DNA of 64,000 nucleotides, from contig NC_084887.1 of NCBI RefSeq assembly GCF_958979055.1, positions 33,520,620 to 33,584,619 on the forward strand, given 5' to 3'. Positions 21,830 through 33,300 of the stretch are shown piece after piece; the stretch's first letter is position 1, and each line of letters starts with the position of its first letter. The notes beneath the pieces were generated by a model. That model had not been told where the DNA came from and did no database searches. It worked only from the letters and a program-made list of their open reading frames with translations. Both the position numbers and the translations under genes were made by a program. This DNA comes from Alnus glutinosa. Taxonomy: Eukaryota; Streptophyta; Magnoliopsida; Fagales; Betulaceae.

Positions 21830-22060
21830 AAAAAATGCTGAAATATCATTAACCATATAGAGATGATTGGTGCACAATAATTGTGCACCACATGGGGTGG
21901 GATTCATGTAGTGGATCCCACCCCATATGTTTTGTGTTGTGCACAAGTTGTGCAAAATTGTTGTGCATGAAACTTTTCTCTTAACGATATGGATTGTTGT
22001 GCACAAGTACCTAACACCCTCCAAAAGATACAAGGAATCGGTTTTAGGAGAGAGTGATTG
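21830..22060. repeat. Palindrome-rich foldback element
   Basis: Two near-perfect hairpins sit side by side. TGGTGCACAAT/ATTGTGCACCA is at 21868-21890 (1-nt loop) and ATGGGGTGGGA/TCCCACCCCAT is at 21892-21926. More TTGTGCACAAG motifs follow at 21936-21955 and 21995. This is related in sequence style to the foldback MITE at 4727-5011. Confidence 0.6.
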
Positions 22061-22640
22061 GCTGAAATATTTAAAAAAATAAAAAATAAATTGTTCATAA
22101 TTGAGATCTTATTACAATTGTCCATATGCAATTCATGTTTCAGAACCATATTACGTTCCAAATATAGTAAAACAGGATGAACATGATCGATGTGGCATTT
22201 TTTGTAAATAAGGAGTTATCTTGACTTTATTGACAATTTTTTCTTTTTTTTTTTTACCATAAAAATTAGCTATAAACCAATATAATAAAATAACATGTGT
22301 TCTTAAAGCAAATGCTTCTTATTAATGCTATTAAAAAAATATATGCTTTCTCGTGTGCTAATAAACACATATCCCTTCACTCATCTCATATTCATGCAAT
22401 ATTCATCGGATCAAATTTATTCTCAATAAACGTAACTGACACGTACAATCAAAATGTGGTTTGTTGCCTTTATTTGCCTAGATAGAGACGCCCTTAATCA
22501 TCCAAATATAAACTAATTCAAACTCTCACTGTAAAATTTACCCTATTCATAAATTAGAAACAAACTACGTACTAGCGACGTGCTTCGATCTTTTCAAGGC
22601 ATGCAGAAACAAAAAGGAATTGATATTGCTGTTGGATTTT
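22061..22640. other. Spacer downstream of the expansin gene
   Basis: AT-rich. It should contain the expansin 3'-untranslated region next to 22641, but I recognise no other feature. Confidence 0.45.
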
Positions 22641-23322
22641 CTAAAAGTTAGCCTTGGCCTCAAAGTTTTGACCAAATTGCCAATTAGCAGGGGCAACATC
22701 ATCAAACTGCAACGTTTTCCCATCACTGGTAGTCACTTGGAAAGACAACCTTTGCCCTCCCAACACCGCCCCAGTCTGCCAATTTTGGCCCCAGCTGCGT
22801 GTCATTTGAATCCACTGATTAGCTCCAGAGCCCTTGATCTTGACATTAGCAACGTCGCCGGCACCCCCAACGTTGTACAACAACACGAGCAACCAAAAAC
22901 GATTCCCCTTGATCTCGAACTTAACCCCTCCTCTCTTGTTGCATGGGATTCGGCGAAACTTGACTGGAATAATCCCAGCTCTCATTGGTGCAAGTTTTGT
23001 GAACATGGGCATCGACAGGTCGAAGTGCTTGAGCGGGGGATTGCACCAATTCCCGGCAGGCTTCTTGTAGTTAGGAGGACAGAAATTGGTGGCCGTGACT
23101 TTGATCGTGCCTGCGTTTTGTACACACCATTGTGGATCATCCACGCACATGATCTCAAAGCAAGCGCCGCAGCTGCTTCCATTGTTGAATAGTGCAGTGC
23201 TTAGTGCCGCTGTCTGGAGGCCATACCCTTGCTTGTTAAGATCCCCATATCCACAAGCACCCTCTGCATGCCACACAAATTTGCATGTACGTAACAAATT
23301 AATTAATCTTATATATTGGAAA

Positions 23323-23363
<41 letters not shown>

Positions 23364-23607
23364 CCATGAATCAAATCTCCTAAATATTATAATGAATAGT
23401 GGGTTTTCTCGAAACCTAGGCATGACAAGTATAAATATTGTACTTACTCATGGTTTCTCCACCGGACATGTCACCGTAGAACGTTGCATGCGCACTATAC
23501 CAACTATTATCTATTTGCCCATCAATGGTGATCATTCTTCTGCTCATGGCTTTAACAAAAAGAGCCATGAATATGACACACGTGAACAAGTTTTGAGACC
23601 TGGCCAT
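22641..23607 (-). CDS. EXPA: Alpha-expansin (260 aa, two exons)
   Basis: Secreted wall-loosening protein. Exons (minus strand): 23607-23448 (160 nt) and 23263-22641 (623 nt), joined in phase 1 to 783 nt. The donor is GTAAGTA and the acceptor CATGCAG. Residues 1-20 are a signal peptide. The double-psi-barrel (GH45-like) domain follows: ATFYGDMSGGETM, GACGYGDL, CGACFEIMC, and HFD at 133-135. Then comes a CBM63 domain (about 165-260) with WIQMTRSWGQNWQ and GQRLSFQVTTSDGK. Eight domain-1 Cys (57, 85, 88, 93, 100, 115, 127, 161) fit the family. Length is normal for EXPA. The splice junction gives ETMKG where most relatives have ETMQG. The intron carries a (TA)16 microsatellite. Its place next to the F-box gene matches, from memory, the Arabidopsis EXPA21-26 cluster, so it may belong to that branch. 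Confidence 0.95.
23325..23356. repeat. (TA)16 microsatellite in the expansin intron
   Basis: Uninterrupted TA dinucleotides inside the intron between the two expansin exons. Likely length-polymorphic. Confidence 0.9.
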
Positions 23608-24959
23608 GACTATTAGCTAGGACGAGAGAGATAGTACTGCTGTGCTGCATTTCTAAGCAATGTCAAGAAGATGGTAGTTATAGGCGCACGAGAGGAAACA
23701 AATAAGGTAAGAAATCGGACATTTATTCTTATTGCAGACGCGCGCAGCTTCGACAATCGTGGAACTTAAAAAGGGAACAAATCTTTCCACATTGATGAGG
23801 TCCGGATTGAATAATCAGATGGGATGTCACAAGCCACAGTACTTGATGCATGTATGATCCAGCTTTGTTACAAGTTATTCAAAACTGTTGCACTGTTGGC
23901 AGTTGCAGTGGTTAACCCTTGTTGTCTCTAGCTGACTTGGTCTTCTTGTTTGTGATCAGTTAATTGTGGATCATAGTTTTGAGATTCAATAGGATCCAAC
24001 TTCGAATGTCAACGTTTCACCGGTTTCGATAAATATGGAATATCAATTAATAAAAACTTTCCCCTTTGCAACACAAGTATTTCCACAAAATAAAATAAAA
24101 AAGAAAGAATACGATATCAATATAAGTATATATTAGGTTAATTTATGGTCGCTCAAACAAAACAATAAAAAAAAAAAAGAAAAAAAAAGAAGAAGAATAT
24201 TAGGTTTATATTTCTTATAGAATAATTACTTCGTAAAATTAATTGTAATCATGTTTGATGATTTGATTTGATTATCGTACTTATCTTTATTTTTAACTTT
24301 CTTAATTAATTTTTTTTTATAAATATGAGTAATTTGAAATGTAAATATCAACAAGGAATTAAGTGTGGGATTAAATGCATGTTTAACACCAAACTACTCG
24401 AAAATTCTTATCTCCATGTTCTCAATTTCCTCCACTATTTCATTAATTTTCTATTTTGTTATAAATTTCGATCTTCATAGTATTAAAGTCGACGGATAAC
24501 GCCGGTCTTCAATCCCTAATGGTCCTATGGACTCCTGTTTTTTTTTTTCTTTTTCTTTTTCCCGTTGATGCCTCCCTCCCGGGACTCCTAAATTAAGTTG
24601 TTCAATAATCTTTTACTTCAAATCCATGTCTTTTGAAAATCATATCAAGCTTTTGACTATTTCAATCAAAAGTTCATCGGTCAATCTACACAGTCCTGGC
24701 CACCAAAATCAACTAAATTGGAAGTCTCACGCGCCCACAAGCGCTACCAGAAGTTTCTCCCAGTCATGCCACGCTCACCACACGCAGGCAAATTTCATCA
24801 TTCTTTGTTGTAAATGACAAGTTGTTTAGGTGTTTCAACAAATTTGAACCCTAAACGACATGTCGTTTATCTCAAAAAAAAATTTCCCTCGAAAGAAAAA
24901 AAGAGAGAAATCGAGAAACAAATAAGTTGGAAAAAAGAAAAGAAAAAAGAGAGTCTGAA
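23608..24959. other. Expansin promoter and spacer
   Basis: The first few hundred bp upstream of 23607 should hold the promoter. A T-rich stretch (24537-24560) and A-rich tract (24167-24200) are the only simple features. No exon is seen. Confidence 0.45.
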
Positions 24960-25250
24960 GTGGTCTATATTTGGCCCATGTGGCCAATCTTTTGGCCATG
25001 TTTGCTGGCCCATTTGTTTGCTCTTTGTTGGCCCAGTCATTCGGCCTATTGTTTTTTGTTTTTTTTTGTCAGACATTCGGCCTATTGGTGGCCTTGTTTG
25101 TTGGCTTATACCTATTTTTAGCTCATTATTAGCCCATTTATCAGTCCAGGATGACCCTATTTTTTAGCTTATAGTTGACTCTATTTTGACCAATTATGAC
25201 CTCATTACTGGCCTATTGTTGTTGTTGGCCCAATTTTCGGCCCATCTCTA
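24960..25250 (+). repeat. Degenerate array of TGGCCCAT / TTCGGCC-type motifs
   Basis: Short units such as TGGCCCATG, TTGGCCCAG, ATTCGGCCTATTG, TTGGCCCAATTTTCGGCCC recur every 15-35 bp on the + strand, separated by T-rich DNA. More than ten copies can be counted. It looks like an old minisatellite or the inner part of a transposon. Not a coding region. Confidence 0.5.
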
Positions 25251-25595
25251 ACCATCGTCGCAGACAACTACTATCTTTGGTCACCATTGTTGATCGTCAT
25301 TTGTCACCATCCAATTGCCATCACCAAATCGGCTAACAGTGAAATTCTGCTACACATCACGCTTGACTATTGCATTGGTTGAGCTTACATCCAACCTTTC
25401 GTGGCTACCACACATGATTGTTACCGCTTTCATCATCTCATCAATAGATTTGAAGTCCGAGCTCACGTTCGGAATTTGGTCCTTTCCACACCGGATTTGT
25501 TTCAACAAAAAATAAAAATGTTCCTCCCTCATGGCTTGCAAACGCTAGGATGCCATCATTATAGGGAAAAGATTTTTTTTTATTAAAAAAAAAAT

Positions 25596-25679
25596 ACTCT
25601 TTACAAATTTCTTATACACTCACCCTCTTACATGAGGTAGGGCCATGTAGTGTGAGGGTATAAGAAATGTGTAAAGAGT
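25596..25679. mobile_element. 84-bp hairpin MITE
   Basis: ACTCTTTACAAATTTCTTAT at 25596 is the inverted repeat of ATAAGAAATGTGTAAAGAGT ending at 25679, with only a short centre (CTCTTACATGAGGTAGGGCC). Nearly the whole unit folds into one stem. No target duplication was found. Confidence 0.65.
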
Positions 25680-27162
25680 CAACCCTATGTGAACTTTATG
25701 ATATTAATTATTGAGAGCAGGTGATTATTTTCCTTGTTTGATGTCTAGCTATGACTTGGTACAGCAGCCTCATGACAATTTAATCCATCCCATTCCACAC
25801 TTAATCGAGAGTACGTCAATATCGTATGCTTTTTAACTAGTTTAAAAAAATTATCAGTTGCGAGAGGGTACACCTACTTTCTAGTTTTCCCTCCTTTTTT
25901 TGCCCTTTACTTTCAAATTTGCAATTATCTAGAAGGGAAAAGCTCAGTGCATTTGTTGTGCAAATAACAAATTCCTATCTAGAATCACCTCCATAAACAA
26001 AGCAAAACATGCATTTGGTGATGGCTGATGAAAATTGTTGTAACAGTATTTACACTTGTAAAAGATTAAAAATAAAAAATAAAAATAAAAATTGTGAGCA
26101 ATGGAGTATGCCGGAGCATAGGCGGAGGATAATTTTGATACTTAAGTCGGTAAGTATTTAAGATGGAGAATTGAAAAATGCTTAGATAAGAGTTTTGAGC
26201 TGAAGCCAAAAGCTTATTTTACCTTATCGAGACTCGCCTTTTATAGTAGTTTTCATACAACCATTTCCATGCCATGATCTATCTTTTATCCCCCCCCCCC
26301 CCCCCCAAAAAAAAAAAAGAGAAACAACGTGATCTCTCATACCTCTATATGCTTTATGGTCGTTTGTGTTTGCAATGTAAAAAAAAATTATTTTTAAAAA
26401 TGTAGTTAATTGTTAGACAAATTTACATGTTAGCCTTTAAAATTATGCGTTTTCAAAAAACATTCACTTGCAATCTAAAAAAAAACATATTTCTGCATTT
26501 TTAAATTGCAATTTTTTTAAAATGTGATTCACAAACGATTCATTTTATGCAATTTAGTTTAAAATCACGTTTTTTATTTGTGAAATCACAATCCCAAATG
26601 CACCCTTATATTGTCTTAGCTTAATTTCTACCTCCACTTCTATGGTTGGACAAGATGGTGTCTTCAAGCTTTTGTATTAAACGAATTCAAAGGGGTGTTT
26701 GGCCTTTTTGGTAACTATTTCTTATCATTTCTCCTTAAAAAGTCAATTTCATATTTTTTTTTATTAACAAACAATATTCTTTACTTTTTTCTAAACAAAA
26801 ATTTAAAATTCATTTATATTTTATATCACATCAATCAATTTCTTAATTATTTTTCCTCTTAAAACTTTTTGCAAAACACACTCGTAGTCGGTAGAGCCCG
26901 GGCGAACCTACCTTTAGCTTCCCGACTTCCCACATCAAAAGGTTTTCCCCAAAAAAATAAAGAAAAACAATCTCAAAAAAATAAATAAATAAATTTTACC
27001 CATAATTTTCTTTAAAATAAAAAATAAAAAATATTTGGCCCTCTCAATTTTATTTTATTTATTTTTTTAATTTTGTCCCCCAAAAGTCTAAAAGTTGGCT
27101 CCGCTCCTAAATTTAGAGCTTATAGTAAGCAATGACTACAGGTCAAAGGGTGACTTATCCTC
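25680..27162. other. Spacer with a MITE-like block and a (C)17(A)12 tract
   Basis: A C17 run (26290-26306) is followed directly by A12. The block 26356-26605 begins GGTCGTTTGTGTTTGCAATG and ends TCACAATCCCAAATGCACCC, imperfect inverted ends of a foldback element related to 60827-60985. No gene is seen. Confidence 0.45.
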
Positions 27163-27193
27163 AAACGTGTTTCTTTTCTGGAGCTACCTAATT

Positions 27194-28138
27194 TTTTTTT
27201 TTTAACTAATAGCATGTGCTATTATAAATACTAAAAGCCAAAAGGCTTACATCTTGAGAAATGAGGGATATACCCCCCATACTCTTAAGCCAGAATAATC
27301 TGACTTAAAAAATAGCTTCCTATGCAGAATCTCAAACTTTACTAAAATTACAATTAAGCCTCATTTACAAATAAAATTTCAATAAAATTTGAGCCATATA
27401 TAAGCAAACTGTACCTAGAAACTAAGGAATACACAAACAAATCTAACAAAAAATCAACTCAAGTCGTCGGAAGGGACACTGCCATCGGCGAAAACCGGCG
27501 CGTGTACAACACACGCCTCCCTCGGAGCTACCAAACAACAGATCGGCCTCCCTGAGTCCCGACACCACCGTTGCTCTGCAAAAAGAAGCAGAGCGTGACC
27601 ATCACGCACAACTCAATGAGAAGACTTCCTTGACGCGTGACAGCTACGCGCTGGTCACCGGTAACCCACACGGCCGCAGCAAAGGACGGTGGAACCAGAA
27701 AACGCCGGTGGACCCATCTGAATGGCGCGTGTCTCTCAAAAGCTGATAGATAAGCGTAGATCTAACATCAAAAATAGCTTAACAAACAAAGTCTGGAAAC
27801 GCTCCACCGGCGGCACAACAATAACAATATTCCCCACCGGACTCCTCAAGATGAACCTCCTGTCAGAGAAACGGAAAGAAGGAAAAGAAAAACCAACAAA
27901 ACCAAGACAAAACTCTAAAGCCCAGTAAGGACTCAGAGAAGCAAAGCTCCACAGCCCTAATGGCTGGGAGAAAAACTACCTCCACTGATACACATCATGG
28001 AGGAACAAAAAACTCCATAGCCCTTGAAGGCTAGGAGACACCACCACCGGGGAAGGGAGGCAAAGAGCCTCCCTTCCCCGCGAACAACAGACTAGTAAAG
28101 AAACTTCTGGATGGAGGAGTTAGGTGAGAAAGAGAGTT
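27194..28138 (-). mobile_element. Poly-A retroposon in minus orientation with long TSD
   Basis: The insert starts with a T tract (poly-A on the minus strand) right after TGGAGCTACCTAATT, and the same 15 bases follow the insert. With small gaps the similarity of the flanks extends to about 31 bp (27163-27193 and 28139-28169). Poly-A tail and long target duplication mean L1-type retrotransposition. The 945-bp body is moderately GC-rich (27470-28080) without an intact reverse transcriptase frame, so it is a non-autonomous or 5'-truncated element. Confidence 0.8.
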
Positions 28139-28169
28139 AAACGTTGTTTTCTTTTGGAGCTACCTAATT

Positions 28170-30319
28170 AATTGATCCTATATAATAGTTGAGTTGGCCC
28201 AGGTTAATTACAGCCCAAGTGCTTGTGAGAAAAGTGTGTATATGAAATCAACTAGAGACTGTTATAGCTAGGGTGGAACTATACTATCCCAAAATTTTAT
28301 AAATTCTCTAAAGGTTATATATTTTTATGAAATAAATTCTTAAAAATTAATTTTTTACCCTTCTAGTTTTCTTTAAGAAATGTTATATACTAGACAATAT
28401 GAGAGGACCACAGAATTAACATTGTCCTAGAGAGATAAGCTCTACCTTTTCTCTAAAATTTCCTGTTGATCTCTGATAATTCATTCTGCTCAAACACCAT
28501 GGGAGGAGGAAAGCATAATCTTCTTCTCCCTTTTCTCCTTATCTTCTCCCATTTTCTCACTTTGCTAACGCCTCTGTTGAAGCCTTTATCTTGCTAGAGC
28601 TTGCTTTAGCTTTATCCACCTCCTCCGAGGTATTTTACTTGCTTTCCTCCGCTTCAACACAGTTATCATTGGTTTTTACTCCCTTCCTCCACCATATATA
28701 CTGTGATTTTTAGCTAAGTTGTTGGGTCGAAATATTTGAATTTAGATATACGCTATTCCATCAATTTTTGAATGACACCCACCTCTTCAATGGGTTCACC
28801 GACGTCTTTCGCTTCCACCGATAGTCACCGCGTTCTCTTCTGCTGTCCACGCATCGAAGCGTGGCATGCATGCGTTAAGGAGTTTGTCTAATTTTCCAAT
28901 GCGTGGTGACCACGCATGTCCCTCCATCCTTCCCCTACCTCGATTTTCGATAGCTCTTGGTGGTCCCTTACGATCCTTGCTAGAGAGAGGCTTTCTAGGG
29001 GCGGTGCATGGTCTTCACGCGCCGCCATTAGCGGCTCCCAGTCCCTCCCCTCAACTGGATCTGTGTTGTTATTTTTACTGTTGTTTCTTTTATGTTACTT
29101 GGATCATTGTTTTCCGTTTTGGGAAACTACTGTATTTGAAATTGTGTTAGTATCTTTTTTTTTTCCTACAATCCTATTTTCGAACCCTAACAACGTGTTT
29201 ACTGTTCCTACCATCTTTTGGTGGTTGTTGCAGGTCTCAAGTGGGGATGCAATTTGGCTTGTCCTGATATGTTGTCATTTCACATTTGAAACCGCCTTGT
29301 GCGGCTCTTTGAAAGAATTGAGTTATTTATTTGTTCTATTTCCTACCATTTGTATATATTTAAACATTGTTTTAGTTTGGTTTTAGTCTACTGTTTGGGA
29401 GCCTACCCCTATTTTTTTAATAGGATTGTTTGCTTATTTTTCTTTTGAGATCAGAAGTGATAGTTTTGCTTGTGGGTATAGCGATCTTGTTGTGGTTTAA
29501 ACCTACCTTATCTAACTATTACATGAAAATTGAGAAAACTATCAAACCATCCTTTTCACTAATCTATTTTTATCTTCCTCAAGTTTTGCTTAATTTTTGT
29601 TTAATACTTATCTGTGAATTTTTTGTTCCCGTTACTTCACAGGGGTCTTGATGATATCGACAAGTTTAAAAAGGCACAGGACAACTACTATTGAGTCTAC
29701 GTATTCAATTTACGTGACACGTTTTACACGTTTTTTATTTTTTATTTTTTGTGTTTGTTCTTCTCGAGGAGTATGGTACAATTTTTTTAAAAATTTAAGT
29801 GTTTAATCATATATACAAATTTTAAATTAAAATAATTAAAATTTATCGTATAAATATTACGTTTAATTAATAAATATTGACGTGATTAAATTTTAGTTAT
29901 TTAATCTAAATTTAATAATTGGATTTTATAATTTGTGAATTATCTTAATCCAAATCCAGTAACCCTTCCCGAGCAAGCTATCACGTAAGCTCGAAAGTCT
30001 TCCGGGGGCAATCTCGTGATTCCGAAACTGACACTCATTTTTCAGACCTATAAAACCAAATCCACTTCGCCAAAAAATCCTAAAAATTTTACCCCCCCAA
30101 ATTCCCCGCCATTTGCTTCCCCAAATTCCTCTCATTTTCTGTTTCCAATTTCTTCCTCTAGGGCTCCAAACTCCAAACCTCTCTGAACTCAGAAAAACAA
30201 AAAAAAGAAGACCCTAATTCCCTCCAAAAGGCCACCGGATTTCCACGTTATTACGCTTCGTACCACTCCTACATGCTCTGGCACTGCCGATTGCGGCGGA
30301 CTCACCGGTTCACCAATCG
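28170..30319. other. Spacer and SCC2 promoter/5' leader
   Basis: The part 28480-29650 is CT-rich with CDS-like patches near 28866-29070, but nothing matches a known protein and no splice-consistent gene emerges; it may be an old retroposon. The SCC2 core promoter and leader should lie in about 29950-30319, where CCAAATTCC(C/T)C motifs and CT-rich DNA precede the start codon. Confidence 0.45.
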
Positions 30320-33300
30320 ATGAGCAATCCAATTGGTTCCGATTTGAGCTCGGGCTCCTCCGGCTGGGGCAACCGGGGAATCGGCCTCTCGAACACCGTA
30401 CACTCGGAGGTCGCGCCGTGCTTGCCTTTGCCTTCGCTCCCGGTGTTCTGCGGCGCATCCGATCAAGACCTCTGGCTCTTCGACGATCCTGGCGGTGGTA
30501 GCTTGAAGTCGCTGAATCGCAGCGAGATTCTCGCTCAGTCTATTCGAATCGCCGATCTGCTTCGCCAAACAGATGTGTCTTACTTGTAAGTTTTTTCTTT
30601 GTTTCCTGTTAACATTTTTCACAGCCAATGTCTGCTGCCGAAAAATATGGTCTCTGGAAGTAAGAGGAAGTAGTTGAAACTTTAGTTTTAGCTCACTATC
30701 ATACCTGTGCTTGAATATCGTGCTTCGTTTTTGTAATTCGCGATTTTGAATCTTTGAAGTGGCTTAGCTTATAAGCAGTTTGAATTTAACGTATTTTCAT
30801 TGTTTAAAGTATGTTACAAGTGTGAGTTTGGTGATTATGTGTGAGAAATGTAGATTTTTAGCTGTTAGTTCATCGTTTTTGATTGTAATTCAAAATCATG
30901 ATTTTACAAAGTGGTTGAAGTCTTGTGAAAATGCAACTGATATTAGTTGAAATTGTTTCACTTTTGCATGTACTCTTAATGTTTTCATTTTATTTTTAAT
31001 TTCTTTTCGTTTTTAAGTGGAATACAAAAAAAGTTGAATGGTTGGATATGTTTGGGAAAGACATATTTGGTAATTATTTTTCATAAATTAATATTTGATT
31101 CATAACTAGTTCAGGTTGTAAATGCTGCATGCGACCTAGCTATCTAGTTGCTGTTGCTTGTAATAGAAGAATCATTAATGAAAAGAAGCTACCTGAAGAT
31201 TTTATTGGCAACTTGAAACAAACTGTGTTTACTTGGAATTGTCTTGGAACTGTACGTCCCTACTTGATTTTAGAACAAAAGACTCAATGTCTTGTTTTCG
31301 TGTAAAGCACCCCAGCCACATTAGTTTGTGGGTTTCCTGTATTTATTGTTAGGGCAAATCACAAATTACCTCCATGTGGTTATAGATAGTTACAAAAAAG
31401 ATCCACGTCTTTTGGAAATCAGCACTAAACCTCTATGTGGTTTGGACCAAAATGAAATCATCATACTTTTTAGACCAATTGATGGATTGTTCTCTGTCAC
31501 ACAGGCATTGTTTGAAACCCCAAATTTGTCCACAGTTGGAGTTTAATGCTTTTTGAAAGAGTTAGCAGAACAATTCTATTCTTCAATATGGAAATGGAAA
31601 ACTTTCTTTCTATCCGTTTTGAGGGCCAACTAAGGGTTAAATTTTGTATTTCATATGAAACTTGCACTTCAAATTGGAGAATTCGTTTACTTGGATTAAA
31701 AATTTTGATGATATCATTATACTCCAAATAACAGGAAGGTAACTAACGGTTTTCAAAAGATAAGATAGTAATTTGCCCTTATTGTTATTCTTAAGGGTAA
31801 CCTTTTTCATATAATTATGATTGCAGTCACTGTTGTTCCTTTTGCTCATATTTGGCGTCATCTACAGGAATCTAAAAAACGATGCAAGGGCAGCTCCATA
31901 TGGCCATGTGGAGCCTTTAGAACTACATCTCCAAGTTCTACAATGCAATCCAGAAGCATTTGAGTGCGGTACTGCAGGTAACAAAGTACTTGATTATCGT
32001 TTCTTCCCTTCAATGTAATGCTACTATCTGTTAATTGAAACAACTTTCATTGATGGTGTATTTATGTTGATGATGTTTTATGGTGGAAATTTGATGGGCC
32101 AGTCATCATGCCGCTATCATGTTTTCTATCTATAGTTAGGACTTTCGGGATTGTTTCTTAAATTGAATTGGCCAAACAGTGATCTCTTTTTAGTTAGAAT
32201 AAGGGAAGAACTTTTATTGATAAGTTAGAGTAAGGGAAGAAACTGCCATAAATTTGATTTTCATTTTTACCATTGTCTTTGACAGGTAAGTTAGACTTGT
32301 TTATAACTTTCTAGTGGGTCTTGAACCAATTGCCTCACCCTTCACCCCGTTTTGCAATGCCACCTCTTTGCCTGTAAGAACATGGTAGAGAGTAGGCCAT
32401 AGGTGCAAGATCGTTTGATGCATGTCTAATTAACAAATCAAAAAGAAGCTTATACTTGAAAATGTGTATTTTAGGTTAAGGAGTGAATGAAGGTAAAAAC
32501 TAGGAGTAGAAAATGTGAGAGCAAGTGCATTTAACTTTTCTAGAAGATAATTTTTTTTGATGAATAAAATTTTCTAGAAGATAATTAAAGCAATTATTTT
32601 CATTATCTTCTATATGCTATCCAGGAGCAATTTGAAGAGTATGTCACCCTAATAATTATGTTTAGAGATTTTGGTGGAGTGAGGAAGAGCTTTTGCAGTG
32701 TGTGATTTGTTGTCATGGCGTTTTTATGTTTTAATCCTGTTCTGGATTGCACATGTTATGTCCGTACTTCAGTTTTTGGGGACCATTGGGAGTTTCCCCT
32801 TGGCTGACCGTACTCAGCTTGGCCCAAGTTGACAGACTCTAGTCTGGTCTATCTGTCCTTACCATATGGTTCGTTCTCTTGCACTCTTTTAGGCTATTTA
32901 TGAGGGTGTTACTCTTTTTTTTTTTTTTTTTTTTTAGGGTTTGGTACGACGAAAGTTCTCTTTGTGAAGGAAAGCATAACCTAGTGTTTAGGGTTCTAGG
33001 GTTTGAGAGTATTGGGATTAACCTTGTAACTAAACTATATCTTTGGCTCTCTGGCAATTGATTCTTAACCTTTTAAGTCTCGTGGGTTATACCTAGCAAC
33101 ATCCAAGAGTTTCTTCATTGCTGGATAGTACAAGGGAGGGGACATCCCAAAAAGGCAATCTGGAAAATTATTCCTGCCCTCTTAATGTGGTGCATTTGGA
33201 GAGAAATGAATCAGCGTCTTTTCGAGGATAGTGAGACAAACGTGCTCTTTCTAAAATATTCTTTTTTGAGATATCTCTGGGATGGTTAATGTTCCTAACT

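Noticed and set aside
23086..23616. 176-codon plus-strand frame opposite the expansin
   Set aside because: Antisense shadow of the expansin exons and the (TA)n intron, with no family features.
26881..26940. tRNA-like string GTCGGTAGAGC
   Set aside because: No matching acceptor stem, anticodon arm or T-loop GGTTCGA motif around it.
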